This document shows positions 17,627 through 26,228 of a stretch of DNA of 64,000 nt, in pieces. Position 1 is the stretch's first letter, and each line of letters opens with the position of its first letter. Source of the DNA: Mesorhizobium sp. INR15 (GTDB lineage: Bacteria; Pseudomonadota; Alphaproteobacteria; Rhizobiales; Rhizobiaceae); the NCBI RefSeq assembly GCF_015500075.1, contig NZ_CP045496.1:6272001-6336000 (forward strand). Reading direction: 5' to 3'. The notes under the pieces are model-generated. The model made no database searches and was not told the origin of the DNA. It saw nothing but the letters and a program-made list of their open reading frames with translations. A program made the translations under genes and the position numbers.

Positions 17627-19192
17627 ATGAGCGATGCAGCATCCGAATCACGCACCAACGCCGCCGAATACACGGTGAGCGAGATTTCCGGCGCGTTGAA
17701 GCGCACGGTGGAGGATGTCTTCGGCAATGTGCGGGTGCGTGGCGAAATTTCAGGCTATCGCGGGCCACATTCGTCAGGCCATGCCTATTTCGCGCTGAAG
17801 GATGACCGTGCCCGGCTCGACGCAGTGGTGTGGAAAGGCACGATGAGCCGGCTGAAATTCCGTCCCGAGGAAGGGATGGAGGTGATCGCCACCGGCAAGC
17901 TCACCACCTATCCCGGGAAATCGAACTACCAGATTGTCATCGACAACCTGGAGCCGGCTGGCGCCGGGGCGCTGATGGCCTTACTGGAAGAGCGCAAGCG
18001 CCGGCTGCAGGCCGAGGGCTTGTTCGATGCAGGCCGCAAGCAGTTGCTGCCCTTCATGCCGCGCATCATCGGTGTCGTTACGTCACCAACGGGCGCGGTT
18101 ATCCGCGACATCATCCACCGCATCAAGGACCGGTTTCCGCTGCATGTGCTGGTCTGGCCGGTGCGGGTGCAAGGCGAGACGGCCGGCGCCGAAGTGGCTG
18201 CCGCCGTCAATGGGTTCAATGAACTGGCCTGGGACGGCGCGATTCAGCGGCCGGACCTGTTGATCGTGGCGCGCGGCGGCGGCAGCCTCGAGGACCTCTG
18301 GGGGTTCAACGACGAGGCGCTGGCCCGCGCTGTTGCTGCCTCCGTCATTCCGGTGATTTCGGCCGTTGGCCATGAAACCGACTGGACGCTGATCGACCTG
18401 GTGGCGGACGTGCGGGCGCCGACGCCAACGGGCGCGGCCGAGATCGCCGTGCCGGTACGGGCGGACCTTGAAGCGACACTGGCCAGCCTCGGAGCACGGC
18501 TCAAAACGGCGGTCTCGCGCAATTTCGAGCGCAAGCGGCAAGCCGCGCGCGCCGCGGCACGCGCGCTCCCTTCGCCAGACCAGTTGCTGGCGCTGCCGCG
18601 CCGCCGCCTTGACGAGGCGACCAGCCGGCTCGGCCGCGCGCTCTCGGTCAGCGTCGAACGCAAACGGGCCCGCCTTGCCGCACAGCGGCTGACGCCGGCC
18701 ACCTTGTCGCGGCGCATCAACGAGACCCGCACGCTGACCGGGCGCGATCTCGCCCGCGCGCAGGCGGCGTTCTTCGCCATCGTGCGCGAGCGCCGCACAC
18801 GTTTCTCACGCACCACGGCGCGGCTGTCTCCGGCGCCGATCGCCAGGCGGCAGAAACTGCTGGGCGATGCGCTGACGGCCTTGGCGCGGCGAAATGATCA
18901 GGTGATTTCCGTAAAGCTCGAACGCTTGCGCGGAAAACTAACCCAGGCCGACCGGTTGCTGGCAACGCTTTCGCACAAGGCCGTTCTGGCGCGCGGCTTC
19001 GCGTTGGTGAAGGATGCCGACGGCGCGGTCGTCAAGCAGGCCGCCGATGTGGCGGCGGGAATGGCGCTTTCGCTGGAATTCGCCGACGGGACCGCTGATG
19101 CGGTCGCGACCAGCGGCGCGGCAAAACCAAAGCCGGCGGCGAAGCCCGCTGCCAAGGGCAAAGAGCCCGGCAACCAGGGATCCCTGTTCTGA
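17627..19192 (+). CDS. xseA: Exodeoxyribonuclease VII large subunit
   Basis: A 521-residue protein. ATG 17627 is chosen because the N-terminal OB-fold begins soon after (YTVSEISGALKRTVEDVFGNVRVRGEISGY). The catalytic core contains IGVVTSPTGAVIRDIIHR, IVARGGGSLEDLWGFNDE and VGHETDWTLIDLVADVRAPTPTGAAE, which are XseA signatures. A long Arg/Ala-rich coiled-coil (about 290-440) and a Lys/Ala/Pro-rich tail follow. It degrades single-stranded DNA together with XseB, which is not in this window. It ends 9 nt before the P1 peptidase gene. Confidence 0.95.
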   Translation: MSDAASESRTNAAEYTVSEISGALKRTVEDVFGNVRVRGEISGYRGPHSSGHAYFALKDDRARLDAVVWKGTMSRLKFRPEEGMEVIATGKLTTYPGKSNYQIVIDNLEPAGAGALMALLEERKRRLQAEGLFDAGRKQLLPFMPRIIGVVTSPTGAVIRDIIHRIKDRFPLHVLVWPVRVQGETAGAEVAAAVNGFNELAWDGAIQRPDLLIVARGGGSLEDLWGFNDEALARAVAASVIPVISAVGHETDWTLIDLVADVRAPTPTGAAEIAVPVRADLEATLASLGARLKTAVSRNFERKRQAARAAARALPSPDQLLALPRRRLDEATSRLGRALSVSVERKRARLAAQRLTPATLSRRINETRTLTGRDLARAQAAFFAIVRERRTRFSRTTARLSPAPIARRQKLLGDALTALARRNDQVISVKLERLRGKLTQADRLLATLSHKAVLARGFALVKDADGAVVKQAADVAAGMALSLEFADGTADAVATSGAAKPKPAAKPAAKGKEPGNQGSLF

Positions 19193-19201
19193 GACGCTGC
19201 C

Positions 19202-20335
19202 ATGACAGACAATTCACACCATCGCACAACACCTTCAGGCAAGCCGCGCGCGCGAAGCGTCGGCATCGGCTTTAACGGTACTCCTGGCACGTTCAATGCC
19301 ATCACCGATGTGCCCGGTGTCGCGGTCGGGTATTCGACGCTGATTTCGGGCGACGGCCCGCTGGTCGCCGGCACGGGCCCAGTGCGCACCGGCGTGACCG
19401 CCATCCTGCTCAGACCACGCGCTGAACTCGCCACGCCGGTGTTTGCCGGTATCTTTAGCCAGAACGGCAATGGCGAATTGACCGGCTCACACATCGTCGA
19501 GGAGACCGGCGCCTTCAATTTCCCGATCACCATCACCAACACCCATTCCTGCGGTGTTTCGCGCGATGGAACGTTGCGCTGGATGCAACGGGTGCTGCCC
19601 GAGGCCCTCGACAGCGCCTGGGGTCTGCCGGTGGCGGCCGAGACCTATGACGGTTTCCTCAACGACATCAATGGCCACCATGTGACATTCGAGCATGTCA
19701 CCGAGGCGCTCGACGGTGCAAGCAGCGGGCCGATCGAGGAAGGCAGTGTCGGCGGCGGCACGGGCATGATCACTTTCGGCTTCAAGGCCGGTTCAGGCAC
19801 CGCGTCCCGAATGGTCGAATGGCAGGGCCGACGCCATGCGGTCGGCGCTTTCGTGCAGTCGAATTTCGGCAAGCGGCACAATTTCACCATTCGCGGTACT
19901 CGCGTCGGGCCAGAACTCGCCGAACCGGCAGTTCGCGAAGGCACGCCCCGCGCGGAAAAGGGCTCGATCATTGCCGTTGTCGCGACCGACGCGCCGTTCC
20001 TTCCACATCAGATGAAGCGGCTTGCCCGCCGCGTGCCGCTTGGCGTCGCCATGACCGGCGGCTTTGGCTATCACAGTTCAGGCGACATCTTTCTCGCCTT
20101 CTCGACCGCCAACCCAGCGGCTGCCCTGGCGCCATCAGGGCGGATGGCCAATGCCGATTTCATCCCGGACACCGACATCGACCCATTCTTCGACGCTGTG
20201 GTTCAGGCCGTAGAAGAGGCGATCCTCAACGCGCTGGTCGCCAATGACGACATGACAGGGCGCGACGGCAATTTCGTGCCTTCGCTGCCGAAGGCGTGGC
20301 TGAGCGACAGATATGGTCAGCTTCCCAAGGGATAG
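19202..20335 (+). CDS. P1-family (DmpA-like) self-processing aminopeptidase
   Basis: A 377-residue Ntn-fold peptidase of the DmpA/BapA family, whose members cleave D- or beta-amino acyl peptides. Family segments are ITDVPGVAVGYSTL, RTGVTAILLRP, GELTGSHIVEE and NTHSCGVSRDG. The autocatalytic cleavage site is visible as Gly254-Ser255 in AEKGSIIAVVATDAP, where Ser255 would become the N-terminal nucleophile of the beta chain. It has no signal peptide. The ATG is 9 nt after the xseA stop, so the two are probably co-transcribed, though functionally unrelated. Confidence 0.9.
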   Translation: MTDNSHHRTTPSGKPRARSVGIGFNGTPGTFNAITDVPGVAVGYSTLISGDGPLVAGTGPVRTGVTAILLRPRAELATPVFAGIFSQNGNGELTGSHIVEETGAFNFPITITNTHSCGVSRDGTLRWMQRVLPEALDSAWGLPVAAETYDGFLNDINGHHVTFEHVTEALDGASSGPIEEGSVGGGTGMITFGFKAGSGTASRMVEWQGRRHAVGAFVQSNFGKRHNFTIRGTRVGPELAEPAVREGTPRAEKGSIIAVVATDAPFLPHQMKRLARRVPLGVAMTGGFGYHSSGDIFLAFSTANPAAALAPSGRMANADFIPDTDIDPFFDAVVQAVEEAILNALVANDDMTGRDGNFVPSLPKAWLSDRYGQLPKG

Positions 20336-20392
20336 GCCACGCACGATTTGCGCCGCCTGGGCGATCCAGTGCTTGGATAGCTGGTCTGGAGC

Positions 20393-20410
20393 GGCGCCAG
20401 CAATGGCGCC
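20393..20410. terminator. Possible shared hairpin terminator
   Basis: GGCGCCA (20393-20399), loop GCAA, TGGCGCC (20404-20410) form a perfect 7-bp stem between the convergent P1 peptidase and DUF768 genes, directly abutting the DUF768 stop. There is no strong T-tract on either side, so terminator activity is uncertain. Confidence 0.35.
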
Positions 20411-20659
20411 TTACTTCGCGGGCGTGCCTGAAACCTGCTCGCCGGCCTCGGCCGCTTCCTCGAGCCGTGACGCAATGAGTTCCTGAATGTCGCCGACTTC
20501 TTCCTGAATATCTTCCAGCGGGATGCCGGCTTCAGCCGCCTTGGCCGCGCATTCCTTGGCCAGGGTTTCGGCCTGCTTTTCGATCCTTGCAGCCGAAGGC
20601 TGGCAGTGGACCTTTTCGCCGATCCATCCCCGCAAGAACTCGATCGCGTGTTCACTCAT
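20411..20659 (-). CDS. DUF768 family small protein
   Basis: An 82-residue acidic helical protein starting MSEHAIEFLRGWIGEKVH, the typical opening of DUF768, a family of small proteins found mostly in Mesorhizobium, often in several copies. The remainder (ETLAKECAAKAAEAGIPLEDIQEEVGDIQELIASRLEEA) is predicted helical. Function is unknown. It has no signal sequence. It is convergent with the P1 peptidase gene and has a 427-nt gene-free region upstream. Confidence 0.85.
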   Translation of the reverse strand: MSEHAIEFLRGWIGEKVHCQPSAARIEKQAETLAKECAAKAAEAGIPLEDIQEEVGDIQELIASRLEEAAEAGEQVSGTPAK

Positions 20660-21086
20660 ACTGCTATTCCCTGGCGGCTATGCCGGTTGGTAATCATAAA
20701 CGTCAACATCCCGCAAAGGATGCATGTTCCCATTCGAACCGAGTCGGCGCCGACCGGCAAGCCGATCTCGTCCAAGTCCACAGAGCGGAAGGAAATCGAG
20801 GGTTCAAGGACATTTCTGATTCTGGAGGATACTGGTACCGTTGGCTGGGATCGCATGCAACCCTACGTACTTGTTTCTACTCGCTTTTTCTCGGCCACGA
20901 CCACCGATTTGTGTCACAATAAGTATCACAATACGTAGCACATTTTGCTGCTGCTTGGTGGCGCAATCATAGGTACGCGGTCGAAGCCGCCGCTATATAG
21001 TGACATCCTCATGCAATGTCGACTCCGCTGGCGCTTCTGCTTCTTTCCGTCGCGGAAGCCGCTTTTTGATCGTGAAGCACACATCG
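20660..21086. other. 427-nt region without a recognisable gene
   Basis: The base composition is less GC-rich than the flanks. Short frames exist on both strands (for example 20606-20938 plus) but none has domain content or a convincing ribosome-binding site. It contains the DUF768 promoter region and a tandem 12-bp repeat at 20914-20937. It could be the eroded remnant of an inserted sequence; I cannot identify the source. Confidence 0.4.
20914..20937. repeat. Tandem 12-bp direct repeat
   Basis: TCACAATAAGTA (20914-20925) is followed immediately by TCACAATACGTA (20926-20937), differing at one base. It is AT-rich and lies in the gene-free region upstream of DUF768. Possible roles include a regulator site or the scar of a mobile element; nothing else supports either. 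Confidence 0.6.
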
Positions 21087-21902
21087 TCACCAGCCCATCA
21101 GCCGCCCCATGAGGCGCGGCATGCCGACTTGCGCCAGCCAGGCGCCCCATTCTGTCATCCGGACGCTCGGGGACAGGCTCGCGGGGGCTCCATCCTGTGG
21201 AGAAAAACCGAGAACAGCGCGCGTTTCGTCAAGAGACCAGCGCATTCCAGGGTTGTCGGACATCAGATTGACCACAGCGAAACCCATCACCGGAGCGGTG
21301 ATCGCCGCCGTCATCCCATCCAGGAAATCCCGGTCGCTCAGCCACATCTGCTGCCCCCAGCGGCCCAGTCCCATGTGCGGCCCAGGCTGGTTGTCAGGCG
21401 TGGCCTGGATCCAGCCGATGCGGGTGCAGATCACCGTCATCCCATGCGCAGCGGCAAAATGAGCGCCGATCCGCTCGCCAGCCATTTTCGACATCCCGTA
21501 TGGGGTGACCGGATCCGGAACGGTGTCGGTGCCGAGGCGATCCCCGCGAAATCTAGAGCCGCCCAGTACCCAATTCGAGCTGGCGAAGACCACACGAGCC
21601 ACCCCTGCCTGGCGCGATGCCTCGAAAAGATTGAGCACGGCATCGATGTTGTGCGGTATCGCGGTCTTCCACCCTGAAACAGGCGAGCTCTCGGCGGCAA
21701 GATGGATGACAACGTCCTGCCCGACAAGTCTTGCCGTCCATTCGTCGTCCAACCGGGACAGATCCGCGGCATGGATTGGCACGGGACTGGATTCCGCCCG
21801 CAGATCGAGGCCGGTGACAAGATGCCCTGCCGCCCGCAGATGCGCGGCCAACTTGACCCCAAGATTCCCGGCGGCCCCCGTCATCAAGATTTTTTTGCCC
21901 AT
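21087..21902 (-). CDS. NAD-dependent epimerase/dehydratase (uronate-dehydrogenase-like extended SDR)
   Basis: A 271-residue extended SDR with the NAD-binding TGAAGNLGVKLAAHL at about 8-22, the VIHLAAESSPV strand, and the catalytic YxxxK as YGMSKMAGE. The layout resembles uronate dehydrogenases and related sugar 1-dehydrogenases, which oxidise an aldose or uronate to the lactone. It is the last gene on the minus strand of the sugar locus, 110 nt after the SDR gene. The sugar oxidised is inferred only from the locus; an epimerase role is also possible. Confidence 0.82.
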   Translation of the reverse strand: MGKKILMTGAAGNLGVKLAAHLRAAGHLVTGLDLRAESSPVPIHAADLSRLDDEWTARLVGQDVVIHLAAESSPVSGWKTAIPHNIDAVLNLFEASRQAGVARVVFASSNWVLGGSRFRGDRLGTDTVPDPVTPYGMSKMAGERIGAHFAAAHGMTVICTRIGWIQATPDNQPGPHMGLGRWGQQMWLSDRDFLDGMTAAITAPVMGFAVVNLMSDNPGMRWSLDETRAVLGFSPQDGAPASLSPSVRMTEWGAWLAQVGMPRLMGRLMGW

Positions 21903-22012
21903 CGGATTTTCCGCCCCCAGAAAGCAAGCAGCTTACCCGAAATCGGGCTGGCAGGAATCCGGCAAATTGCCTTCAGCCGCACGCATTTCAGCGCCGTCTT
22001 GAGCGATCCGCG

Positions 22013-22792
22013 TCACACTGCGTGCTGGAGCATGCTCAGGCCGCCATCGGCGACAAGGCAGGCCGCGTTCATGAAGCGGCATTCGTCGGAGATCATGAAC
22101 ACCGCTGCAAGGGCGATCTCGCGTGCCGACGCGATGCGGCCGCCAGGGTGCAGCGCCAGCGTGGCGGCACGGGCGGCATCGGGGTCGGGGAACGAGTTCC
22201 AGTAGTCGATGGCCTTCTGCGTCTCGACATAGCCTGGCGCCAGTGCATTCACCCGCACGCCCTTGCCGGCATATTCGAGCGCCAGCGACTTGGTCAGGCC
22301 AAGCAGGGCGTGCTTGGCGACAGGATAAGGGAAGGTGTGCGGAATGATGGTGAAGCTGTGGGTGGATGCGATGTTGAGGATCGCGCCATCTCCGCTAGCG
22401 ATCATTCCCGGCAACACCGCCTTGCTGCAGTTCCAGGCACCCTTGACGTTGACGTCGAAGTTGCGGTTCCACTCGTCCTCGGTCGTGTCTAGCGGCGTCG
22501 AGAACACGTTGACGCCGGCATTGTTGATCAGTGCGTTGATGGGGCCGATCTCGGCTGCGGCCTGGCTGACGGCAGCGGCAATCACGGCCCCGTCGCTAAT
22601 ATCGGCCGCCGCATATCCGACATCGCCGTTCGGTGCGCCAAGACCGGCCACGGCCTGGCGCAGCAACGCCCCATCGCGGTCGACGAGAAAGAGCTTTGCC
22701 CCCTCGGCAAGGCAAGCCTCGGCAATGGCCAGACCGATGCCTTGTGCGGCACCAGTCAGGAAAATGCGTTTGCCGAGAAGGCGCTCAGCCAT
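22013..22792 (-). CDS. SDR-family oxidoreductase, candidate sugar dehydrogenase
   Basis: A 259-residue classical SDR with cofactor motif TGAAQGIGLAIAEA, an acidic residue (LVDRD) at the end of strand 2 implying NAD preference, NNAG, and catalytic Ser-Tyr-Lys (NIASTHSF, YPVAKHA). The C-terminal part has YVETQKAIDYWNSFPDPDAAR and SDECRFMNAACLVADGG. ATG 22792 overlaps the end of the aldose epimerase gene by 8 nt, so translational coupling is likely (an ATG three codons earlier also exists). Given the locus, a sugar or sugar-acid dehydrogenase is likely; L-arabinose/D-galactose 1-dehydrogenase is one possibility. Confidence 0.85.
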   Translation of the reverse strand: MAERLLGKRIFLTGAAQGIGLAIAEACLAEGAKLFLVDRDGALLRQAVAGLGAPNGDVGYAAADISDGAVIAAAVSQAAAEIGPINALINNAGVNVFSTPLDTTEDEWNRNFDVNVKGAWNCSKAVLPGMIASGDGAILNIASTHSFTIIPHTFPYPVAKHALLGLTKSLALEYAGKGVRVNALAPGYVETQKAIDYWNSFPDPDAARAATLALHPGGRIASAREIALAAVFMISDECRFMNAACLVADGGLSMLQHAV

Positions 22793-23675
22793 TGCTTGCA
22801 CTCCAGTCGAAAACAGTCATTGCCAAATCCGCGCCAAGTGTTTCACCCGGAGCGAGCACCTTGAGCCCCATGAGGTCGGTCCCGCAATGCTTCAACGCGT
22901 TCGGCGTATGGCTCATCGGCTCGAAGCAGAAGAAGCTCTTGTCGCTATCGGGCGCGTAGAGCATGTAGCGCCCAAATGCCGTATCCGCCTCGATCTTGAC
23001 ACCAAGACGCCGTTCCGGCCAGACGATGCGCGCGACACCATTCCAGCCTTCGAAGCCGTTGTTCAGCCAGCGGTCCGGCAACAGGCGCGCGGTGGAGAAA
23101 TCGACATCCTCGGCAATGGCATTCCTGTTGGCTGGAAGATGTCCGTCACGCTCGGTCCACCAGGCCTGGGCCGGTGCGGAAAGGGTCGTCAGCGGCGTGC
23201 GCGGAAAGAAGGGATGGAAGCCAAGGCCGAACGGCAACGCGAATGTGCCGGTATTCTCAACCGAAAGATGGAGTTCCAACCGCGCTCCGGCGAGTTGGAA
23301 TGATTGTCGGGCATGATACGCATAAGGCGAGGCAGTGTCGGCTCTCTTGTCGAAGCTCAGTCCGACGTAGTCGGCACAATGCTCCCCGATCTCCCAGGTT
23401 CCCAGCCAGCCGTCGCCATGAATGTAGAGCGGGTCAGCGGCATTCGGCGAGAGCGTCACCATACGGCCGCCGAAGGAAAACGCGTTGTCCTCGACGCGAT
23501 TGCCGATCGGCATCAATGGAAAGCAGGCACAGTCCGCGACGCCGAATTCGGCCTGGCTCTTGTAGGGGCGCAGGAACGGCACGCCGTTGGCGGTGTGTCC
23601 GTCGACGATCGCACCGCCGCGAGGACTTATCCGGACGTTCAGCGGATCGCTGGCGAGGGATATCCAGGCTGACAT
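22785..23675 (-). CDS. Aldose 1-epimerase family protein
   Basis: A 296-residue galactose-mutarotase-fold protein. ATG 23675 has a GGGGAGG site and is 13 nt after the permease stop; a longer frame upstream would overlap the permease. Family features are a His-containing HGDGWLGTWE segment, PFGLGFHPFFP, and an acidic catalytic candidate in FFCFEPMSHTPNALKH. It probably interconverts the alpha and beta anomers of the imported aldose so that the 1-dehydrogenase can use it. It is in one operon with the transporter and the downstream SDR. Confidence 0.88.
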   Translation of the reverse strand: MSAWISLASDPLNVRISPRGGAIVDGHTANGVPFLRPYKSQAEFGVADCACFPLMPIGNRVEDNAFSFGGRMVTLSPNAADPLYIHGDGWLGTWEIGEHCADYVGLSFDKRADTASPYAYHARQSFQLAGARLELHLSVENTGTFALPFGLGFHPFFPRTPLTTLSAPAQAWWTERDGHLPANRNAIAEDVDFSTARLLPDRWLNNGFEGWNGVARIVWPERRLGVKIEADTAFGRYMLYAPDSDKSFFCFEPMSHTPNALKHCGTDLMGLKVLAPGETLGADLAMTVFDWSASNG

Positions 23676-23688
23676 GCCCCTCCCCGGC

Positions 23689-24639
23689 TCAACGCCGTCC
23701 CAGGGCCGACGAACGCAGATTGTCGAGCAGGACCGCAAGCAACAGGATCATGCCGCGCACGATGTACTGATAGAAGGCCGGGATGTTGAGCAGGTTCATG
23801 GCGTTTTCGGCGATGCCCATGATCAGCACGCCGACAATGACGCCGGACATGGTGGCGCGGCCGCCGGCGAGCGAGACACCGCCAAGCACGCAAGCCGATA
23901 TGACCGACAGTTCCAGTCCGACCGCGGAATTGGGCTGTCCGGACGTAATGCGCGAAGCCAGCAGGATGCCGGCGATGCCGCAGACCACACCCTGAAGCGC
24001 GAAGATCCAGATGCGCGTCCTGTCGACATTGACGCCGGCCAGACGCGAGGCCTCCGGGTTGCCGCCGATCGCCAGCGTGTTCTTGCCGAAAACGGTTCGG
24101 TTCAACACGAAGCCGAAGATGCAAAACAGGATGGCCAATACCCACACCGGCGTCGGTATGCCGAGCAGTTTCGACAACGCGAGCTGGTAGAAATCAGGGC
24201 TGTTGATGCCGACGGCTCGGCCGTCCGAGGCGATCAGCGCCAGGCCGCGCACGATCTGCATGGTCGCCAGCGTCGTGATCAGGGCGTTGATGCGGAATTT
24301 CGCGATGACGACGCCGTTGATGAACCCGACGAAGCCGCCACAGGCGATTGCCGCCACGAGGCCAAGCATGATGGAACCTGTGTAGTTCGACGCCATGACC
24401 GCGACCATGCCGGCAAAGGCGACGATCGATCCGACCGACAGGTCGAAGTCACGCGCCGCGAGGCAAAACATCATGGTGCAGGCGACGATGCCGACGGTGA
24501 CGACCGATTGCAGCAGGCCGAGCATGTTGCGGTCGGTGAGGAAGTTCGGAACCAGCAGCGACACCAGCGCGAAGGCGACGATGAAGATGACGACGAGCCC
24601 CTGTTCGCCAAGCAGGATCTTCTTCAACTGGTCGGTCAT
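23689..24639 (-). CDS. araH: Sugar ABC transporter permease, AraH/RbsC type
   Basis: A 316-residue membrane protein with about ten hydrophobic segments. ATG 24639 is chosen because the domain starts there (MTDQLKKILLGEQG) and the start lies 10 nt after the ATPase stop. Family marks are FCLAARDFDLSVGSIVAFAG near residue 60, INALITTLATMQIVRGLALI, GGNPEASRLAGVN, and GVSLAGGRATMSGVIVGVLIMGIAENAMNLL. It forms the homodimeric channel of a CUT2-type sugar importer with the neighbouring ATPase and binding protein. The araH name rests on the binding protein's similarity to AraF. Confidence 0.9.
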   Translation of the reverse strand: MTDQLKKILLGEQGLVVIFIVAFALVSLLVPNFLTDRNMLGLLQSVVTVGIVACTMMFCLAARDFDLSVGSIVAFAGMVAVMASNYTGSIMLGLVAAIACGGFVGFINGVVIAKFRINALITTLATMQIVRGLALIASDGRAVGINSPDFYQLALSKLLGIPTPVWVLAILFCIFGFVLNRTVFGKNTLAIGGNPEASRLAGVNVDRTRIWIFALQGVVCGIAGILLASRITSGQPNSAVGLELSVISACVLGGVSLAGGRATMSGVIVGVLIMGIAENAMNLLNIPAFYQYIVRGMILLLAVLLDNLRSSALGRR

Positions 24640-24649
24640 GCCAATGTCC

Positions 24650-26161
24650 TCAAGATGCGATCGCGTCAGGGGTTTTTGTGTCTGGAAGGGCAGCGGCCAG
24701 GATCGCCTTTTCGGCAAACTGGTCGCGCGTGAGTTCGGCGCTGATCCGCCCGCCACACATCACCAGGATGCGGTCGCAGATGCCCATCACCTCCGGCAGT
24801 TCGGACGAAACGACGACGATCGCCATGCCGTCTTCGGCCAGTTGGTAAAGCAGTTCATAGATCTCCGACTTCGCGCCGACGTCGATGCCGCGCGTCGGCT
24901 CGTCGACGATGAGAACCCGCACCCCTTGCTCGGAAAGCCAGCGGCCGAGGATGACCTTCTGCTGGTTGCCGCCGGAGAGGTTGATGATGTCCTGCTTGCG
25001 CGACGGCGTGCGCACCTTCAGCTTGTTGATGAAGGTTTCGGCCGTTGCCACTTCGCTGGCACGGTTGAGCACGCCAAAGCGTGTGTGATGGCGCCGCGAC
25101 GAGATGTTGATGTTCTCCTCGATCGAGCGGCCCTGGATTATGCCGTCATGCTTGCGGTCTTCCGAGCACAGCACGATGCCGGCACGGATTGTGCCGTGCG
25201 GATCGGCCGCCTGGATCACTTTGCCGTCCACCGCGATCGTGCCGCCCGAACGTGGGTCGGCGCCAAAGACCAGCCGCATCAGTTCCGAGCGTCCTGCGCC
25301 GATCAGGCCGAAGAAACCGACGATCTCGCCGGCGCGGGCTTCGAAACTGGCGGGTGTCTTCAGCTTCGCGCCTGAGACAGCATCGACCTTGAGGCGAACA
25401 TCGCCTGCCTTGCGCGGGCGAAAGCCCCAGATGTCCGAAATTTCGCGGCCAACCATTTCGGCGACTACCTGGTCGCGCGTGACACCCTTGAGCGAGGCAT
25501 GGTGGGCCGCGAGCTTGCCGTCGCGCAACACGGTCAGGCTGTCGCAGAGCCGGAACACCTCATCGAGGCGGTGCGACACATAGATGATGACCTTGCCTTC
25601 CGCGCGCAGGCGATCGATGAGGGTAAACAGGATTTCGCTTTCGCGCGACGACAGCGACGAGGTTGGTTCGTCCAGGGCGATGACGCGCGCGTCCAGCATG
25701 ATCGCCTTGGCGATCTCGACCATCTGCCGTTCGCCGATCGACAGCGTCTTGACCTTGCGCCGCAGGTCGATGTCGATGCCGGCCGATTTCAGTTTGGCGC
25801 CGACCTCTTCCGCCATCTTGCGGCGGGCGATGATGCCCGCGCTCGCTGGAAAGCGGCCAAGGCTGAGGTTTTCAGCAACGGTGAGTTCGGGAACCAGCTG
25901 CAATTCCTGGTGAATGACGATGACGCCGTTATCGAAGGCATCCCTTGTCGAGGCGTAGGCCTGAACCTTCCCGTCGACACGGATTTCACCTGCATCGCCG
26001 TGCTGGTCGCCGGAGAGGATCTTGATCAGGGTGGATTTGCCCGCCCCGTTTTCGCCCATCAGGCCATGCACCGCGCCCTTGTCGACGCCGAACGAAACGT
26101 CCGACAACGCCTTGACGCCCGGATAGGTCTTGGTGATGTGCGAGAATTCGAGAAAGGACAC
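24650..26161 (-). CDS. araG: Sugar ABC transporter ATP-binding protein, AraG type (two NBDs)
   Basis: A 503-residue CUT2 ATPase with two nucleotide-binding domains. The first has Walker A GENGAGKS near residue 38, signature LSIGERQMVEIAKA and Walker B VIALDEPTS. The second has a degenerate Walker A (GLIGAGRSEL), as is normal for the family, signature LSGGNQQKVILGRWL and Walker B VLIVDEPTRGIDVG. It powers the importer with the adjacent permease and binding protein. It is separated from the binding-protein gene by 67 nt holding a strong stem-loop. Confidence 0.93.
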   Translation of the reverse strand: MSFLEFSHITKTYPGVKALSDVSFGVDKGAVHGLMGENGAGKSTLIKILSGDQHGDAGEIRVDGKVQAYASTRDAFDNGVIVIHQELQLVPELTVAENLSLGRFPASAGIIARRKMAEEVGAKLKSAGIDIDLRRKVKTLSIGERQMVEIAKAIMLDARVIALDEPTSSLSSRESEILFTLIDRLRAEGKVIIYVSHRLDEVFRLCDSLTVLRDGKLAAHHASLKGVTRDQVVAEMVGREISDIWGFRPRKAGDVRLKVDAVSGAKLKTPASFEARAGEIVGFFGLIGAGRSELMRLVFGADPRSGGTIAVDGKVIQAADPHGTIRAGIVLCSEDRKHDGIIQGRSIEENINISSRRHHTRFGVLNRASEVATAETFINKLKVRTPSRKQDIINLSGGNQQKVILGRWLSEQGVRVLIVDEPTRGIDVGAKSEIYELLYQLAEDGMAIVVVSSELPEVMGICDRILVMCGGRISAELTRDQFAEKAILAAALPDTKTPDAIAS

Positions 26162-26186
26162 GCGCTGATCCTTCTAACACCATGAG

Positions 26187-26217
26187 AAGCGGGCGGCGGA
26201 CAAGCCGCCGCCCGCTT
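26187..26217 (-). promoter_or_regulatory. Intercistronic stem-loop after the araF-type binding-protein gene
   Basis: AAGCGGGCGGCGG (26187-26199), loop ACAAG, CCGCCGCCCGCTT (26205-26217): a perfect 13-bp, very GC-rich stem starting 11 nt past the binding-protein stop and before araG. Such structures commonly protect the upstream mRNA from 3' decay or partly terminate transcription, raising binding protein over transporter subunits. The mechanism is inferred. Confidence 0.75.
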
Positions 26218-26228
26218 GCCCGGGAGGA

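Noticed and set aside
20606..20938. A possible 110-residue gene on the plus strand
   Set aside because: No domain, no ribosome-binding site, and it overlaps the DUF768 start; kept as gene-free region.
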